In this document: positions 1 to 8,905 of the stretch, piece by piece | Layout of the letters: each line of letters starts with the position of its first letter | Position numbering within the stretch: the stretch's first letter is position 1 | Source of the DNA: Ilumatobacteraceae bacterium | Lineage (GTDB): Bacteria > Actinomycetota > Acidimicrobiia > Acidimicrobiales > Ilumatobacteraceae | DNA length: 63,319 nucleotides | NCBI GenBank assembly: GCA_017853385.1 | Contig: JAFMJR010000003.1 | Location: 1 to 63,319 of the forward strand | Reading direction: 5' to 3' | Program-made: the position numbers and the translations under genes | Notes under the pieces: model-generated | What the model was told of the DNA's origin: nothing | What the model saw: the letters and a program-made list of their open reading frames with translations, nothing else | Databases searched by the model: none

Positions 1-127
1 CTATCTGCGTGACGATGTCGCGGCATTCGCGGTTTTCTTCGAGCATTGCTTGAATGCCTCGAATTTGGCCTTCTATTCGACGAAGCCGAAGGGAGAGATC
101 TGCTTGCACTTCTGGTTGAATTTCCAT
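1..127 (-). CDS. CsoR/FrmR/CstR-family (DUF156) transcriptional regulator, N-terminal part only (runs off window edge)
   Basis: Reverse strand of 1-127 reads MEIQPEVQADLSLRLRRIEGQIRGIQAMLEENRECRDIVTQI, the typical RLRRIEGQIRGIxxML...C helix of the CsoR family. Not in the ORF track (truncated). Confidence 0.85.
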   Translation of the reverse strand, partial: MEIQPEVQADLSLRLRRIEGQIRGIQAMLEENRECRDIVTQI

Positions 128-756
128 TAATCAGCCTTTCTGGCGATGATCTGAACAACTGAAGCACGTCCTGTGTGTCCAGTTCCTTCAATTACATCTC
201 GTTCTATTTCTTGACCAAGTTCAATCGTAAGTGGAGACAATTCTGTAAGTAGGTCATGGAGTTCCATCGTGAGAGAAGCATCTTGAGGCCCACCTGTACC
301 TCGACCAACTTGGGCTGGTGTGTAAGCCTCTAGAAGAAACACTCCACCGGGTTTTAGGGCTTTTACTACCCGTCGATGTAGATCCTCTCGAATGTTTTGT
401 GGCATATGCGCAAAAATTGAGACAATTGCATCCCATCGGTTTTCACCTAAGTCGAAATTTGATAGGTCTGCCGATTCGGCAGATACTTCGACGTTTCTCT
501 CTAATGCAAGACGCTTGGTTTTTATTGGACCTTGCGTGCTGAGATCAACGCTCCAAGTTGCGCGTCCAGTTGTTGCAATAAATACTGAATTGCGTCCTTC
601 ACCATCGGCGAGGCACAGGACCGATCCAGCAGGGAGACGATCAATATTTTGTTTTAGGAAATCATTGGGCTCTTTGCCATACATGTAATCATTTGAACCA
701 TAACGCTCGTCCCAGAATGAGCCGGGATTAGGTGCGTCACTCAACGGCTGAACCAC
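127..756 (-). CDS. Class I SAM-dependent methyltransferase (TehB-like)
   Basis: FWDERYGSNDYMYGKEPNDFL...VLCLADGEGRNSVFIA...GGVFLLEAYTPAQ; stop overlaps the CsoR-like start (TAATG). True start may be the TTG near 745. Confidence 0.85.
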   Translation of the reverse strand: MVQPLSDAPNPGSFWDERYGSNDYMYGKEPNDFLKQNIDRLPAGSVLCLADGEGRNSVFIATTGRATWSVDLSTQGPIKTKRLALERNVEVSAESADLSNFDLGENRWDAIVSIFAHMPQNIREDLHRRVVKALKPGGVFLLEAYTPAQVGRGTGGPQDASLTMELHDLLTELSPLTIELGQEIERDVIEGTGHTGRASVVQIIARKAD

Positions 757-905
757 TTCTTCTTTGCGGTTTTTCCGGAAGTTGATTCAGAGCCGCATTG
801 GCAGCGTTGTGATTGGGGTAAATGCCCAAGAACTTGTTCTACGTGGGCTCCGCAACCTGCCCAAGTTGCCTTCTTGCATGTTCTACATTCGATTTGTCTA
901 CACAT
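741..905 (-). CDS. Small Cys-rich putative zinc-binding protein (54 aa)
   Basis: Not in the ORF track. Reverse strand gives MCRQIECRTCKKATWAGCGAHVEQVLGHLPQSQRCQCGSESTSGKTAKKKWFSR*. CxxC, TWAGCGxHV and RCxC look like a small conserved family; it overlaps the start of the methyltransferase. Confidence 0.7.
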   Translation of the reverse strand: MCRQIECRTCKKATWAGCGAHVEQVLGHLPQSQRCQCGSESTSGKTAKKKWFSR

Positions 906-919
906 ACCCCATAGGGTAT
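904..919. promoter_or_regulatory. Candidate CsoR/CstR-type operator palindrome ATACCC-CATA-GGGTAT
   Basis: Perfect 6-bp inverted repeat with 4-bp spacer between divergent units; 24 bp upstream of ATG 944, and overlapping the start of the small minus-strand ORF. Confidence 0.6.
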
Positions 920-943
920 CCTAAGTGCATGGAAATCGCAAAT

Positions 944-2323
944 ATGTTCTTCCGGCAGTACTACTTACAGTGTCTGTCACACGCCAGCTACCTCATTGGC
1001 GATAGAACATCGGGTAAGGCTGTTGTGGTTGATCCGCAAAGAGATGTACAGCAATACATTGACGATGCGCGATCAGAGGGTTTGTCGATTACTTCAGTAT
1101 TTGAGACGCACTTTCACGCTGATTTTCTTTCTGGACATCTTGAACTCGCTTCACAAGTTGGTGCTGAAATCATTTATGGTCAGGCCGCGGACGGAAGAGT
1201 CGACTTCCCAATTCGCATCATGAAGCATGGCGAGCATTTGTCATTGGGCCAAATAGACCTAGAAGTATTAGAAACTCCAGGTCATACTCCCGAATCAGTG
1301 TGTATCGTCATTCGCCCACAAGGGCCATCTACTGAACCTTACGGAGTGTGCACTGGCGACACATTGTTTATTGGAGATGTTGGACGACCAGATTTGCTTT
1401 CGGCCGTCGGATTTTCTGCTGATGATCTTGCGCACCAACTTTATGAATCGCTACATACAAAATTGATGGCGTTGCCTGATGAAACGAAGGTGTATCCAGC
1501 TCACGGCGCCGGGTCGTCTTGTGGCAAGAATCTTTCAACAGAGACAGTTTCCACGATTGGTGAACAGAGGAAAACCAATTACGCCTTGGCTCCAATGTCG
1601 GTTGAACAATTCGTAGATGCGGTAACTCAGGGGCAATCGGTTGCACCTTTATATTTCTTATTTGCAGCAAACAAAAATCGCCAGGCTCATGAGTTATTTA
1701 ATGAAACCAGACAGGTCACAAAACTTTCGCTGCAAGATGTGTTGAAAGCTCAGCTAGATGGTGCAGTTGTGATTGATTCTCGCGATGATATGTCTTTTGC
1801 AGCAGGGCACCTTCGTGGCTCTGTAAATGTTGGTCTTACGGGGCGATTCGCGGAATATGTAGGTGAAGTAATGGAGCCAGGTACACCAATCGCATTGGTG
1901 TGTGACCCTGGCACTGAAGATGAAGCTGCAATGCGTCTTGCACGCATCGGATTCGACAATGTTGTTGGCGCACTTCATGACCCGATACGCATTTTTTTTG
2001 AAAACCCGGAAATTGTTGAGCGTCAATCGCGACTTTCGGTTGATGCTTTCAATCAGCGACTTGCAACAGTGAAGAATATTTCACTTGTTGACATTCGAAA
2101 TCTTGGAGAAGTAGAGCTGGGGACTATCCCAGGATCACGACATATCAGCCTTCCATCGTTGCTGAAACGTATGAATGAACTTGAAAAGAATGATCCAATT
2201 GTTGTGTTTTGTGCGGGTGGATATCGATCGTCTATCGCTTCAAGTTTGCTGAAGTTGCATGGTTTCAAAGATGTCAGCGATGTGATTGGCGGTTACTCTG
2301 CCTGGGCGAATTCGCAGTCGTGA
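944..2323 (+). CDS. MBL-fold hydrolase fused to two rhodanese domains (CstB-like persulfide dioxygenase/sulfurtransferase architecture)
   Basis: MFFRQYYLQCLSHASYLIGD...ETHFHADFLSGH (MBL); VVIDSRDDMSFAAGHLRGS (rhodanese 1); VVFCAGGYRSSIASSLL (rhodanese 2 active-site loop). ORF track starts at 764, but the N-terminus suggests 944 or 929. Confidence 0.85.
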   Translation: MFFRQYYLQCLSHASYLIGDRTSGKAVVVDPQRDVQQYIDDARSEGLSITSVFETHFHADFLSGHLELASQVGAEIIYGQAADGRVDFPIRIMKHGEHLSLGQIDLEVLETPGHTPESVCIVIRPQGPSTEPYGVCTGDTLFIGDVGRPDLLSAVGFSADDLAHQLYESLHTKLMALPDETKVYPAHGAGSSCGKNLSTETVSTIGEQRKTNYALAPMSVEQFVDAVTQGQSVAPLYFLFAANKNRQAHELFNETRQVTKLSLQDVLKAQLDGAVVIDSRDDMSFAAGHLRGSVNVGLTGRFAEYVGEVMEPGTPIALVCDPGTEDEAAMRLARIGFDNVVGALHDPIRIFFENPEIVERQSRLSVDAFNQRLATVKNISLVDIRNLGEVELGTIPGSRHISLPSLLKRMNELEKNDPIVVFCAGGYRSSIASSLLKLHGFKDVSDVIGGYSAWANSQS

Positions 2324-2931
2324 GCGCTGAGCAACATTGGGATAGCGCATATTCAGGCAAAGGCGTCAATGAACGATCCTGGAGTGAATCAGGCGATAGT
2401 GATGCGCTGATCGAATTCGAATTTGCACAATTAGGTTCCGATGCTGCGGTAATCGATGTTGGCGGAGGCGCCTCTACCTTTGCCAAATTGCTGCAGATTC
2501 GCGGGTATAAGAATCTTGCAGTGCTCGATGTCTCACAGGTTGCTTTGCGCGAAGCTAAGGAATCTTTTGGAAATCGTGCGGCAGAAGTCGAATGGATCGT
2601 GTCAAATATTTTGAATTGGGAGCCCACGCGTAGTTATGCATATTGGAACGATCGCGCAGTGTTTCATTTTCTTACAAAAAGCGAAGACCAGCAGAAGTAT
2701 GTAGAAAAGGTCTCGCAGGCGACAGAGGCTGGTTCACATATTGTGATTGCAACGTTTTCTCCCGAAGGTCCTGAGTCGTGTTCTGGTCTTCCTGTGCAGC
2801 GTTGGACTCAGGAAGCCTTAGCCAGTCTGTTCTCAGATACTTGCTCATTATTGCGCTCAGGTAAACGCGACCACATAACTCCGTGGGGTTCAACTCAATC
2901 GTTTAGCTGGGTGCACCTAATTCGAAACTGA
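2320..2931 (+). CDS. Class I SAM-dependent methyltransferase
   Basis: GTG at 2320 overlaps the upstream TGA (GTGA). [23 protein letters not shown]...[17 protein letters not shown]. Confidence 0.8.
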   Translation: MSAEQHWDSAYSGKGVNERSWSESGDSDALIEFEFAQLGSDAAVIDVGGGASTFAKLLQIRGYKNLAVLDVSQVALREAKESFGNRAAEVEWIVSNILNWEPTRSYAYWNDRAVFHFLTKSEDQQKYVEKVSQATEAGSHIVIATFSPEGPESCSGLPVQRWTQEALASLFSDTCSLLRSGKRDHITPWGSTQSFSWVHLIRN

Positions 2932-3810
2932 AACGGAATGGTGCGATGTGCAACGCGGCGCAGGGTTCTTTTCAAAGCAAGGTTCGCACAGCAAGATTCG
3001 TTTCCTGCAGTCGCTCAGTTCGCAGTTGTGAAAATGATTGGTTGGAGCAGAGCAGTAGTCGCATTCGCCAATGACGGAGGCTGATGGGCTGAATTCAAGA
3101 TTCAGTCGCGCGTCAAACACATAGAGCGATCCTTCCCAGAGCCCTCGGTCGCGAAACTTTTCGCCGTAGCGAACAATTCCACCCTCGATTTGGTAAATCT
3201 CTTTAAAGCCTCTGTTCTTCATGATGAGTGAAAGAACTTCGCATCGAATTCCACCAGTGCAATAGGTGATCACCGGCTTGTCTTTGATGTGGTCGTACTT
3301 TCCACTCTCGAGTTCGGCAATGAAGTCGCGCGTGGTTTCGGTTTGCGGAACTATTGCGTCTCTGAACTTTCCGATCTTGGCCTCAAATGCATTGCGACCA
3401 TCAAAGAAGACAACATCATCTCGAGAGGCAACCAGTTCGTTTACCTCTTCGGGTTTGAGGTGAATACCGCCTCCGACAACTCCATTTTCATCAACAACGA
3501 TTTCATCGGGTACTCCGAAAGTGACTATTTCGCTTCGCACCTTTACCTGTAAATCAGGAAAATCTTCTTTACCACCATCGGACCATTTGAACTCCATAGT
3601 TTTAAATGCGGGGAATTCGCGGGTGACCCGGATGTACTTTTTGACTTTGTCAATTGGTCCGCCAACTGTTCCGTTGATGCCGTGTTTGGAAATGAGTATG
3701 CGACCATGCAACCCAAGGCTTTCGCACAATGTGCGTTGCCACAAGCGAATCGCGTCAGGGTCACCTAACGGAGTGAACTTGTAATAGAGCAGGATTTTTG
3801 ACGTAGTAAT
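2917..3810 (-). CDS. trhO: Rhodanese-family tRNA uridine hydroxylase (TrhO/YceA)
   Basis: [30 protein letters not shown]-terminal Cys cluster. Homology continues upstream of the ORF-track start (3744): [25 protein letters not shown], reaching an ATT codon at 3810 with an in-frame TAA just upstream. Confidence 0.85.
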   Translation of the reverse strand: MTTSKILLYYKFTPLGDPDAIRLWQRTLCESLGLHGRILISKHGINGTVGGPIDKVKKYIRVTREFPAFKTMEFKWSDGGKEDFPDLQVKVRSEIVTFGVPDEIVVDENGVVGGGIHLKPEEVNELVASRDDVVFFDGRNAFEAKIGKFRDAIVPQTETTRDFIAELESGKYDHIKDKPVITYCTGGIRCEVLSLIMKNRGFKEIYQIEGGIVRYGEKFRDRGLWEGSLYVFDARLNLEFSPSASVIGECDYCSAPTNHFHNCELSDCRKRILLCEPCFEKNPAPRCTSHHSVSVSN

Positions 3811-3847
3811 GCTTTGAGTTTATACGCTGTAAATATGGCGATTCCTC

Positions 3848-4336
3848 ATGAGTGAATTTCAAATTCGCGCAATGACAGAAGTGGATCTTCCTGTCGTATG
3901 GCAGATCAATCAAGAAAATGTTCCTGCTGTTGGTGATGAAACTTTGGAAGCGCTTACCGAAATCTTTCAGCAATCAGGCATTGCGTTAAGTGCTGTTGCG
4001 GGTGATCGTGTGATTGGGTTTTGTTTGGTCCTAGACCCCGGCCAGAAATATGAGAGTCCGAATTACACCTATTTCTGCGAACGGCTTGACGATTTTGTCT
4101 ATTTAGACAGAGTTGCGGTCACGGGTGAGTTTCAAGGAAAAGGGGTAGGTGCAGCGTTGTATCGCCATGTTGAGCAGTCAACAGATGCCCAATGGTTTGC
4201 CCTTGAAGTAAACACAAAACCTCGCAACGAAGGATCGCTACGTTTTCATGGTCGCGAAGGATTCGTGCAAATGGAAGAATTAGAAACCAGACCAGGAAAG
4301 ATGGTGAGTCTGATGGTCAAGAAATTGAAGGGATGA
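3848..4336 (+). CDS. GNAT-family N-acetyltransferase
   Basis: FQIRAMTEVDLPVVWQINQENVP...VAVTGEFQGKGVGAALYRHVEQ. Confidence 0.8.
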   Translation: MSEFQIRAMTEVDLPVVWQINQENVPAVGDETLEALTEIFQQSGIALSAVAGDRVIGFCLVLDPGQKYESPNYTYFCERLDDFVYLDRVAVTGEFQGKGVGAALYRHVEQSTDAQWFALEVNTKPRNEGSLRFHGREGFVQMEELETRPGKMVSLMVKKLKG

Positions 4337-5100
4337 ATATCAAGATGTCGAAAGTTGCCGTAATTACCGGAGCCGCACAAGGTATTGGTCGCCGCACTGC
4401 TCAGGTGCTCAATGAGCAGGGGTGGTCTCTTTTGTTGCTTGACCTGCAGCAAGTCGATACATCGGACTATTCATCGGCAGTCGCTCTCACTGGAGATATT
4501 GCGAGTGAGCAATTTGTCGAGTCTTCTGCTGCGACCTGTCTTGAAAAGTTTGGTCGTATTGACGCTCTGGTCAACAATGCCGGAATTTCGTGTATCAGTT
4601 CGGCGCTCGATACATCGGCTGATCTTTACCGAAAAGTCATTGACGTGAATTTGGTTGCACCATTTCTTCTTGCCAAAGCGTTTGGCCGTTCAATGGTCGC
4701 TGCTGGTTCTGGATCTGTAGTCAATGTTGCATCTGTTGCTGGTTTGCAAGGTGTCGCCGACCGTTCTGCCTACAACGCGAGCAAGCATGGTCTTATTGGT
4801 CTTACTCGAACCCTGGCTGTTGAGTGGGGTGCCAAAGGTGTGCGAGTCAATGCAGTTTGCCCTGGATGGGTGAAAACCGAAATGGATCATAAAGATCAAG
4901 CGGGTGGCAGTTACAGCGATGCCGACATCATGGATCATGTGCCTATGGGGCGCTTTGCAAAACCTGATGACATTGCTCAAGCAATAGCTTTCCTTTGCGA
5001 TTCTTCTAAGTCAGGGTTTATTAATGGAGTTGCACTACCGGTAGACGGTGGTTGGACTGCCGATGGATCCTGGCAGTCTTTGCGATTGAAGCATCGCTAG
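4333..5100 (+). CDS. SDR-family oxidoreductase
   Basis: AVITGAAQGIGRRTA, LVNNAGIS, SAYNASKHGLIGLTR, C-terminal VDGGWTADGS. Confidence 0.9.
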   Translation: MNIKMSKVAVITGAAQGIGRRTAQVLNEQGWSLLLLDLQQVDTSDYSSAVALTGDIASEQFVESSAATCLEKFGRIDALVNNAGISCISSALDTSADLYRKVIDVNLVAPFLLAKAFGRSMVAAGSGSVVNVASVAGLQGVADRSAYNASKHGLIGLTRTLAVEWGAKGVRVNAVCPGWVKTEMDHKDQAGGSYSDADIMDHVPMGRFAKPDDIAQAIAFLCDSSKSGFINGVALPVDGGWTADGSWQSLRLKHR

Positions 5101-6398
5101 TGGGCGAAAGTTCTGATCTCAACAGATTTGAACGAGTGCTAGGTCTTCGCCACCTCACGGCGAGTGGTATCGGCGTCATTATTGGCGCCGGTATTTATGT
5201 ACTGCTTGGACCGGCTACGCAGGCAGCAGGTGCATTGGTGTGGGCGTCATTCTTGATTGCTGGTTTGTTGAGTGCAATCACTGCCTTTAGTTACATGGAA
5301 CTCGCATCAATGTTTCCGAGTGCAGGCTCAGAGCACGAATTTGCCCGACAAGTGTTTCCTCGATGGGTGTCCTTTACTGCTGGTTGGGCCATGACCCTGG
5401 CTCTTATTGTTGCTGCGCCAACAGTTGCGCTTGGTTTTGCGCGATACCTCCAGATTTTTATTGACATCGACGTTCGTGCTGGTGCACTAGGACTTCTTTT
5501 GTTGGTGTCCTTCATTGCAGTGAGTGGAATGAAGCGTGCATCTTGGCTGGTTATTGCGTTGAGCACAGTTCAGGTCGGCGGTCTAGTGCTCGTCATCATC
5601 TTGGGAGCAGACCATGTGGGTGAAGTCAATTTGCTGCAAGGAAATGGATTATCTGGAGTCATTGCTGGATCGGCTCTGATTTTTTTTGCATTTATTGGTT
5701 TCGACGAAGTAATCACACTTTCTGAAGAAACTATTGATGCTCATCGCACAGTGCCACGGGCGTTGCTGCTAGCTCTAGCAATTTCAACTCTGTTGTACGT
5801 CTGTGTTGCTGTGGTCAGTGTCAGCGTGCTTGGCGCAGATCGATTGGCGTTGTCGCAACAGCCACTCACCGATGTGATGCAAGATGCTGTTGGTGGGGTG
5901 GCGGTAAATATCGTTGCGGTTATTGCTTTAGTGACCACACTGAACACCACTCTTTTGGTGGTAACAGCGTCGTCGCGAATGATGTTTGGCATGGCTTCAA
6001 AGGGCGATTTGCCCCAGTGGTTTCAAACTTTGCGAAATAGAAGATCACCACGAAACTCGGTTCTTGCCACATTGGTGGTTGCCTGCTCGTTGCTGTTCAT
6101 TGGTGATATTCATCAACTTGCAGCGTCAACCGACGCCCTGATCTACCTCATGTTTCTATTGGTAAATGTGATTGTCATCATGCTTCGCATCAAGAGGCCT
6201 AATGACAGCCGACCTTTTCGCATTCCTGGAGATTTTGGGAAAGTGCCACTACTTCCAATTTTCGGAATCGGCGTAACGCTGCTTATGGCTTCACAGCTCG
6301 ATTTGCGAAGCGTAATTCTTGCCGCTGTACTCACGGCGGCTGGCCCAGTGTTGTTTGGTGTAGTAAGAATGAGTTATGGCAAACAAAGAACAAAATAA
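5100..6398 (+). CDS. APC-family amino acid permease
   Basis: LGLRHLTASGIGVIIGAGIYVLLGPATQAAG; multiple TM segments; GTG start overlaps the upstream TAG. Confidence 0.85.
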   Translation: MGESSDLNRFERVLGLRHLTASGIGVIIGAGIYVLLGPATQAAGALVWASFLIAGLLSAITAFSYMELASMFPSAGSEHEFARQVFPRWVSFTAGWAMTLALIVAAPTVALGFARYLQIFIDIDVRAGALGLLLLVSFIAVSGMKRASWLVIALSTVQVGGLVLVIILGADHVGEVNLLQGNGLSGVIAGSALIFFAFIGFDEVITLSEETIDAHRTVPRALLLALAISTLLYVCVAVVSVSVLGADRLALSQQPLTDVMQDAVGGVAVNIVAVIALVTTLNTTLLVVTASSRMMFGMASKGDLPQWFQTLRNRRSPRNSVLATLVVACSLLFIGDIHQLAASTDALIYLMFLLVNVIVIMLRIKRPNDSRPFRIPGDFGKVPLLPIFGIGVTLLMASQLDLRSVILAAVLTAAGPVLFGVVRMSYGKQRTK

Positions 6399-6477
6399 GA
6401 ACAGCAACCAGAAAAAGGAAGCAAAGCTCACTCTGAAAGAGAAGCGCGCTAAGAAAGCTGAAAAGAAGAAGGCTTAG
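6376..6477 (+). CDS. Very small Lys-rich basic protein (33 aa)
   Basis: ATG at 6376: MANKEQNKNSNQKKEAKLTLKEKRAKKAEKKKA*. Below ORF-track length cut-off; overlaps the permease 3' end. Confidence 0.45.
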   Translation: MANKEQNKNSNQKKEAKLTLKEKRAKKAEKKKA

Positions 6478-7142
6478 TTCTTCTTAAAAATCACTACACG
6501 ACCTTTGTCGCCGTGGTGTTCGCTACCTTCACCATAAATATCAACCTCTTCGTATTGAGGTTTGGTGATGGTCTTATTGTTGACCGCTTCGGTAATTGCT
6601 GAAGCGAAGTCATCGTTTTCCCAGTGTTGGCTATTGACGCCAACCACAATGGTTGCCCCCGACCTGCAAACGCAGAGCAGGTCAATAAGTTCGTAAGCGC
6701 CAAGATGACCAATGGTGAACGCACCAACACTTACTAAAAAATCGAAATAATTGGCTGCAAAGTAAATAGTTTCTGTCAGGTCTGCTTCGTGCAACTCTGC
6801 GTATACCTTGGTTCCATCCGCACGCAGTTTTCCTTGAGCAACTTCGAGCATTGCGGGAGAAATATCTACTCCTTCAATTTCGCATTTCGGGCGAATCTTG
6901 GCGATGGATTCCCCTAATGCACCGGTTCCGCATCCCACATCAATCACGGTGAAGGAGCGGTCTTCGGGCATGTGCTTGGCAAGCACTTGAGCAATCTTGT
7001 CTGGGTAGACGTACTTGGTTTCTTCTACGAAAGTCTTGTCATAGGTGGCTGCCCAGCGTCCATATAGGTCACGGTTGTCATCTGGGGTCACCACGTTGTA
7101 TGCGTCTGCAAGGGTGATCTTGCTCTTGGATTTTTCGCTCAC
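6474..7142 (-). CDS. SAM-dependent methyltransferase
   Basis: YGRWAATYDKTF...FTVIDVGCGTGALGESI. Confidence 0.85.
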   Translation of the reverse strand: MSEKSKSKITLADAYNVVTPDDNRDLYGRWAATYDKTFVEETKYVYPDKIAQVLAKHMPEDRSFTVIDVGCGTGALGESIAKIRPKCEIEGVDISPAMLEVAQGKLRADGTKVYAELHEADLTETIYFAANYFDFLVSVGAFTIGHLGAYELIDLLCVCRSGATIVVGVNSQHWENDDFASAITEAVNNKTITKPQYEEVDIYGEGSEHHGDKGRVVIFKKN

Positions 7143-7207
7143 ACGATTATTGTAACTGCATGGGCTTCTGAAGAATCAGGCCATAGTTGCTGTGGGTTGG
7201 GGGAATA

Positions 7208-8084
7208 CATGTTGTTGCCAAATGTTGTTCAAACAGCAGTGGAACAGTTTCGCGACGAGGGTTATGCGATCGTTCGCGGTTTTTTCCAGGGCCCCGAGTT
7301 GGAAGAGCTGCAGAGAAAAACTGCTGAGTTGCGGGAGATCGCTTTGCAACATCCAGTTACCTATAAGCACGGAAATCTCACATACGAAATTTTGCCAGAA
7401 GAATATTTTGGCAAGAGATACGTCATTCAGGCCTATTGGTTTGCCTGGGCGGACAAGTACTTCGACTCGTTTCGCAGTAATGCGAAGTACCTTCAATTGC
7501 TTGAGCCGCTTATTGGCAACAATGTCAAGCAAGTTACTCAGCAAATTCACTGGAAGCCACCAGGGGCAAAACTGACCGGATATCGCTTTCATCAAGATTT
7601 GCGCTTTCGCGAAAGTCGCGAATCGTATGAAGACGTCGTTCGCGATACGGTCACCATGGGTTTAGCCATTGATCGAGCCACGCCTGAGAATGGTTGTTTG
7701 AAGATTGTTCCTCGTAGCCACACGCTTGGCTACCTTGGGCTTTCCGATAACGGTGATGGCCAGTTAATGAAAGGTGTAACGCAAGACGATGAACTTGTAG
7801 GAGTTGGCATTCAGCCATCGCAGGTCATTGATGTGGTGCTGGAGCCAGGCGATTTGGTCGTGTGGGGTCTCATGACTGTGCATGGGTCCTTGCCAAATGA
7901 ATCGCAACTTGAACGCGCATTTGCTATTTCAAGCTACGTTCGCGGCGACACCTCGCAACGCGGTGAGTGGACCTTTAAAGATGGTGTGCCACAACCACTA
8001 GGCGATACTCCACAACTGTGCAAGAACGAAAAGTTGTTCAACAATTTGGAACCTCATTACGACGCGACCAAGTGGTTTCTCTGA
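7208..8084 (+). CDS. Phytanoyl-CoA dioxygenase (PhyH)-family protein
   Basis: FRDEGYAIVRGFFQGPELEEL...YRFHQDLRF...GCLKIVPRSHTLG...HGSLPNES. Confidence 0.8.
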
Positions 8085-8098
8085 ACTAACCTCACAGC

Positions 8099-8881
8099 AT
8101 GATTAGCGACACTCTCATTACATCGGCATTAGTCATCGTTGGTTGCATGGTGGGAATGTGGTTATTGAGTGTGATCCTGAAGAATGCCTCAATTGTCGAC
8201 ATTTTCTGGGGGTTAGGGTTTGTCATCGTTGCTTGGGCAAGCGCCATTCAGGTGGATTCAATCTCTCCAGTGGGCAAGGTTCTCGTCTCCCTTGTCAGCC
8301 TTTGGGGGCTCAGGCTTTCAACATATTTGTGGATTCGTAATCACGGTAAGCCTGAAGACTTTCGTTATGTTGCAATGCGCAAGCATTACGGCCCAAAGTT
8401 TGTGTACATCAGTCTCGTCACGGTGTTTTTATTGCAGGGCTTGATCATGATGATTGTGTCACTACCTGTTCAAATTGGTGTGGCTGATAGCGACACAAGC
8501 ATCTCGGCGTTGTCTGTAATCGGCATTGCCATATTTGCATTGGGTATCTTTTTTGAAGCAGTTGGCGACTGGCAGCTAGCCGCGTTTAAGCGAGATGCGA
8601 ATAATGCAGGCAAAGTGATGCAAACAGGGCTATGGAAATACACCCGGCACCCGAACTATTTCGGAGACGCATGCGTGTGGTGGGGAATTGGAATTATTGC
8701 CTTGGGAGCAAGTTGGGGCTGGGTAGGGCTAGTTGGAAGTTTGCTCATGAACATTTTCCTCGTTCGTGTTTCGGGGGTCCCAATGCTGGAGCGTTCAATG
8801 TCAAAACGTCGACCTGGTTACGAAGAGTACAAACAGCGCACCAGCAGTTTTGTCCCGCGCCCGCCTAAGAAAAATATTTAG
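8099..8881 (+). CDS. DUF1295-family membrane protein (isoprenylcysteine methyltransferase/steroid reductase-like)
   Basis: NASIVDIFWGLGFV...LWKYTRHPNYFGDACVWWGIGI...RRPGYEEYKQRTSSFVP. Confidence 0.85.
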   Translation: MISDTLITSALVIVGCMVGMWLLSVILKNASIVDIFWGLGFVIVAWASAIQVDSISPVGKVLVSLVSLWGLRLSTYLWIRNHGKPEDFRYVAMRKHYGPKFVYISLVTVFLLQGLIMMIVSLPVQIGVADSDTSISALSVIGIAIFALGIFFEAVGDWQLAAFKRDANNAGKVMQTGLWKYTRHPNYFGDACVWWGIGIIALGASWGWVGLVGSLLMNIFLVRVSGVPMLERSMSKRRPGYEEYKQRTSSFVPRPPKKNI

Positions 8882-8905
8882 CGCGGGTTGCGTCCGCGCA
8901 GTTTT
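8870..8905. terminator. Candidate bidirectional intrinsic terminator between convergent genes
   Basis: GCGCGG-GTTGCGT-CCGCGC stem (8881-8899), TTTT on the plus-strand side and TAAATATTTTT on the minus-strand side. Confidence 0.5.

Noticed and set aside
254-436. Numerous short ORFs in the track antisense or out of frame to long genes (e.g. 254-436, 1368-1670, 9405-9975, 23368-23613, 34292-34633, 59299-59566)
   Set aside because: They sit entirely inside well-supported genes in other frames, have low-complexity or atypical composition, and show no recognisable motif; treated as shadow ORFs.
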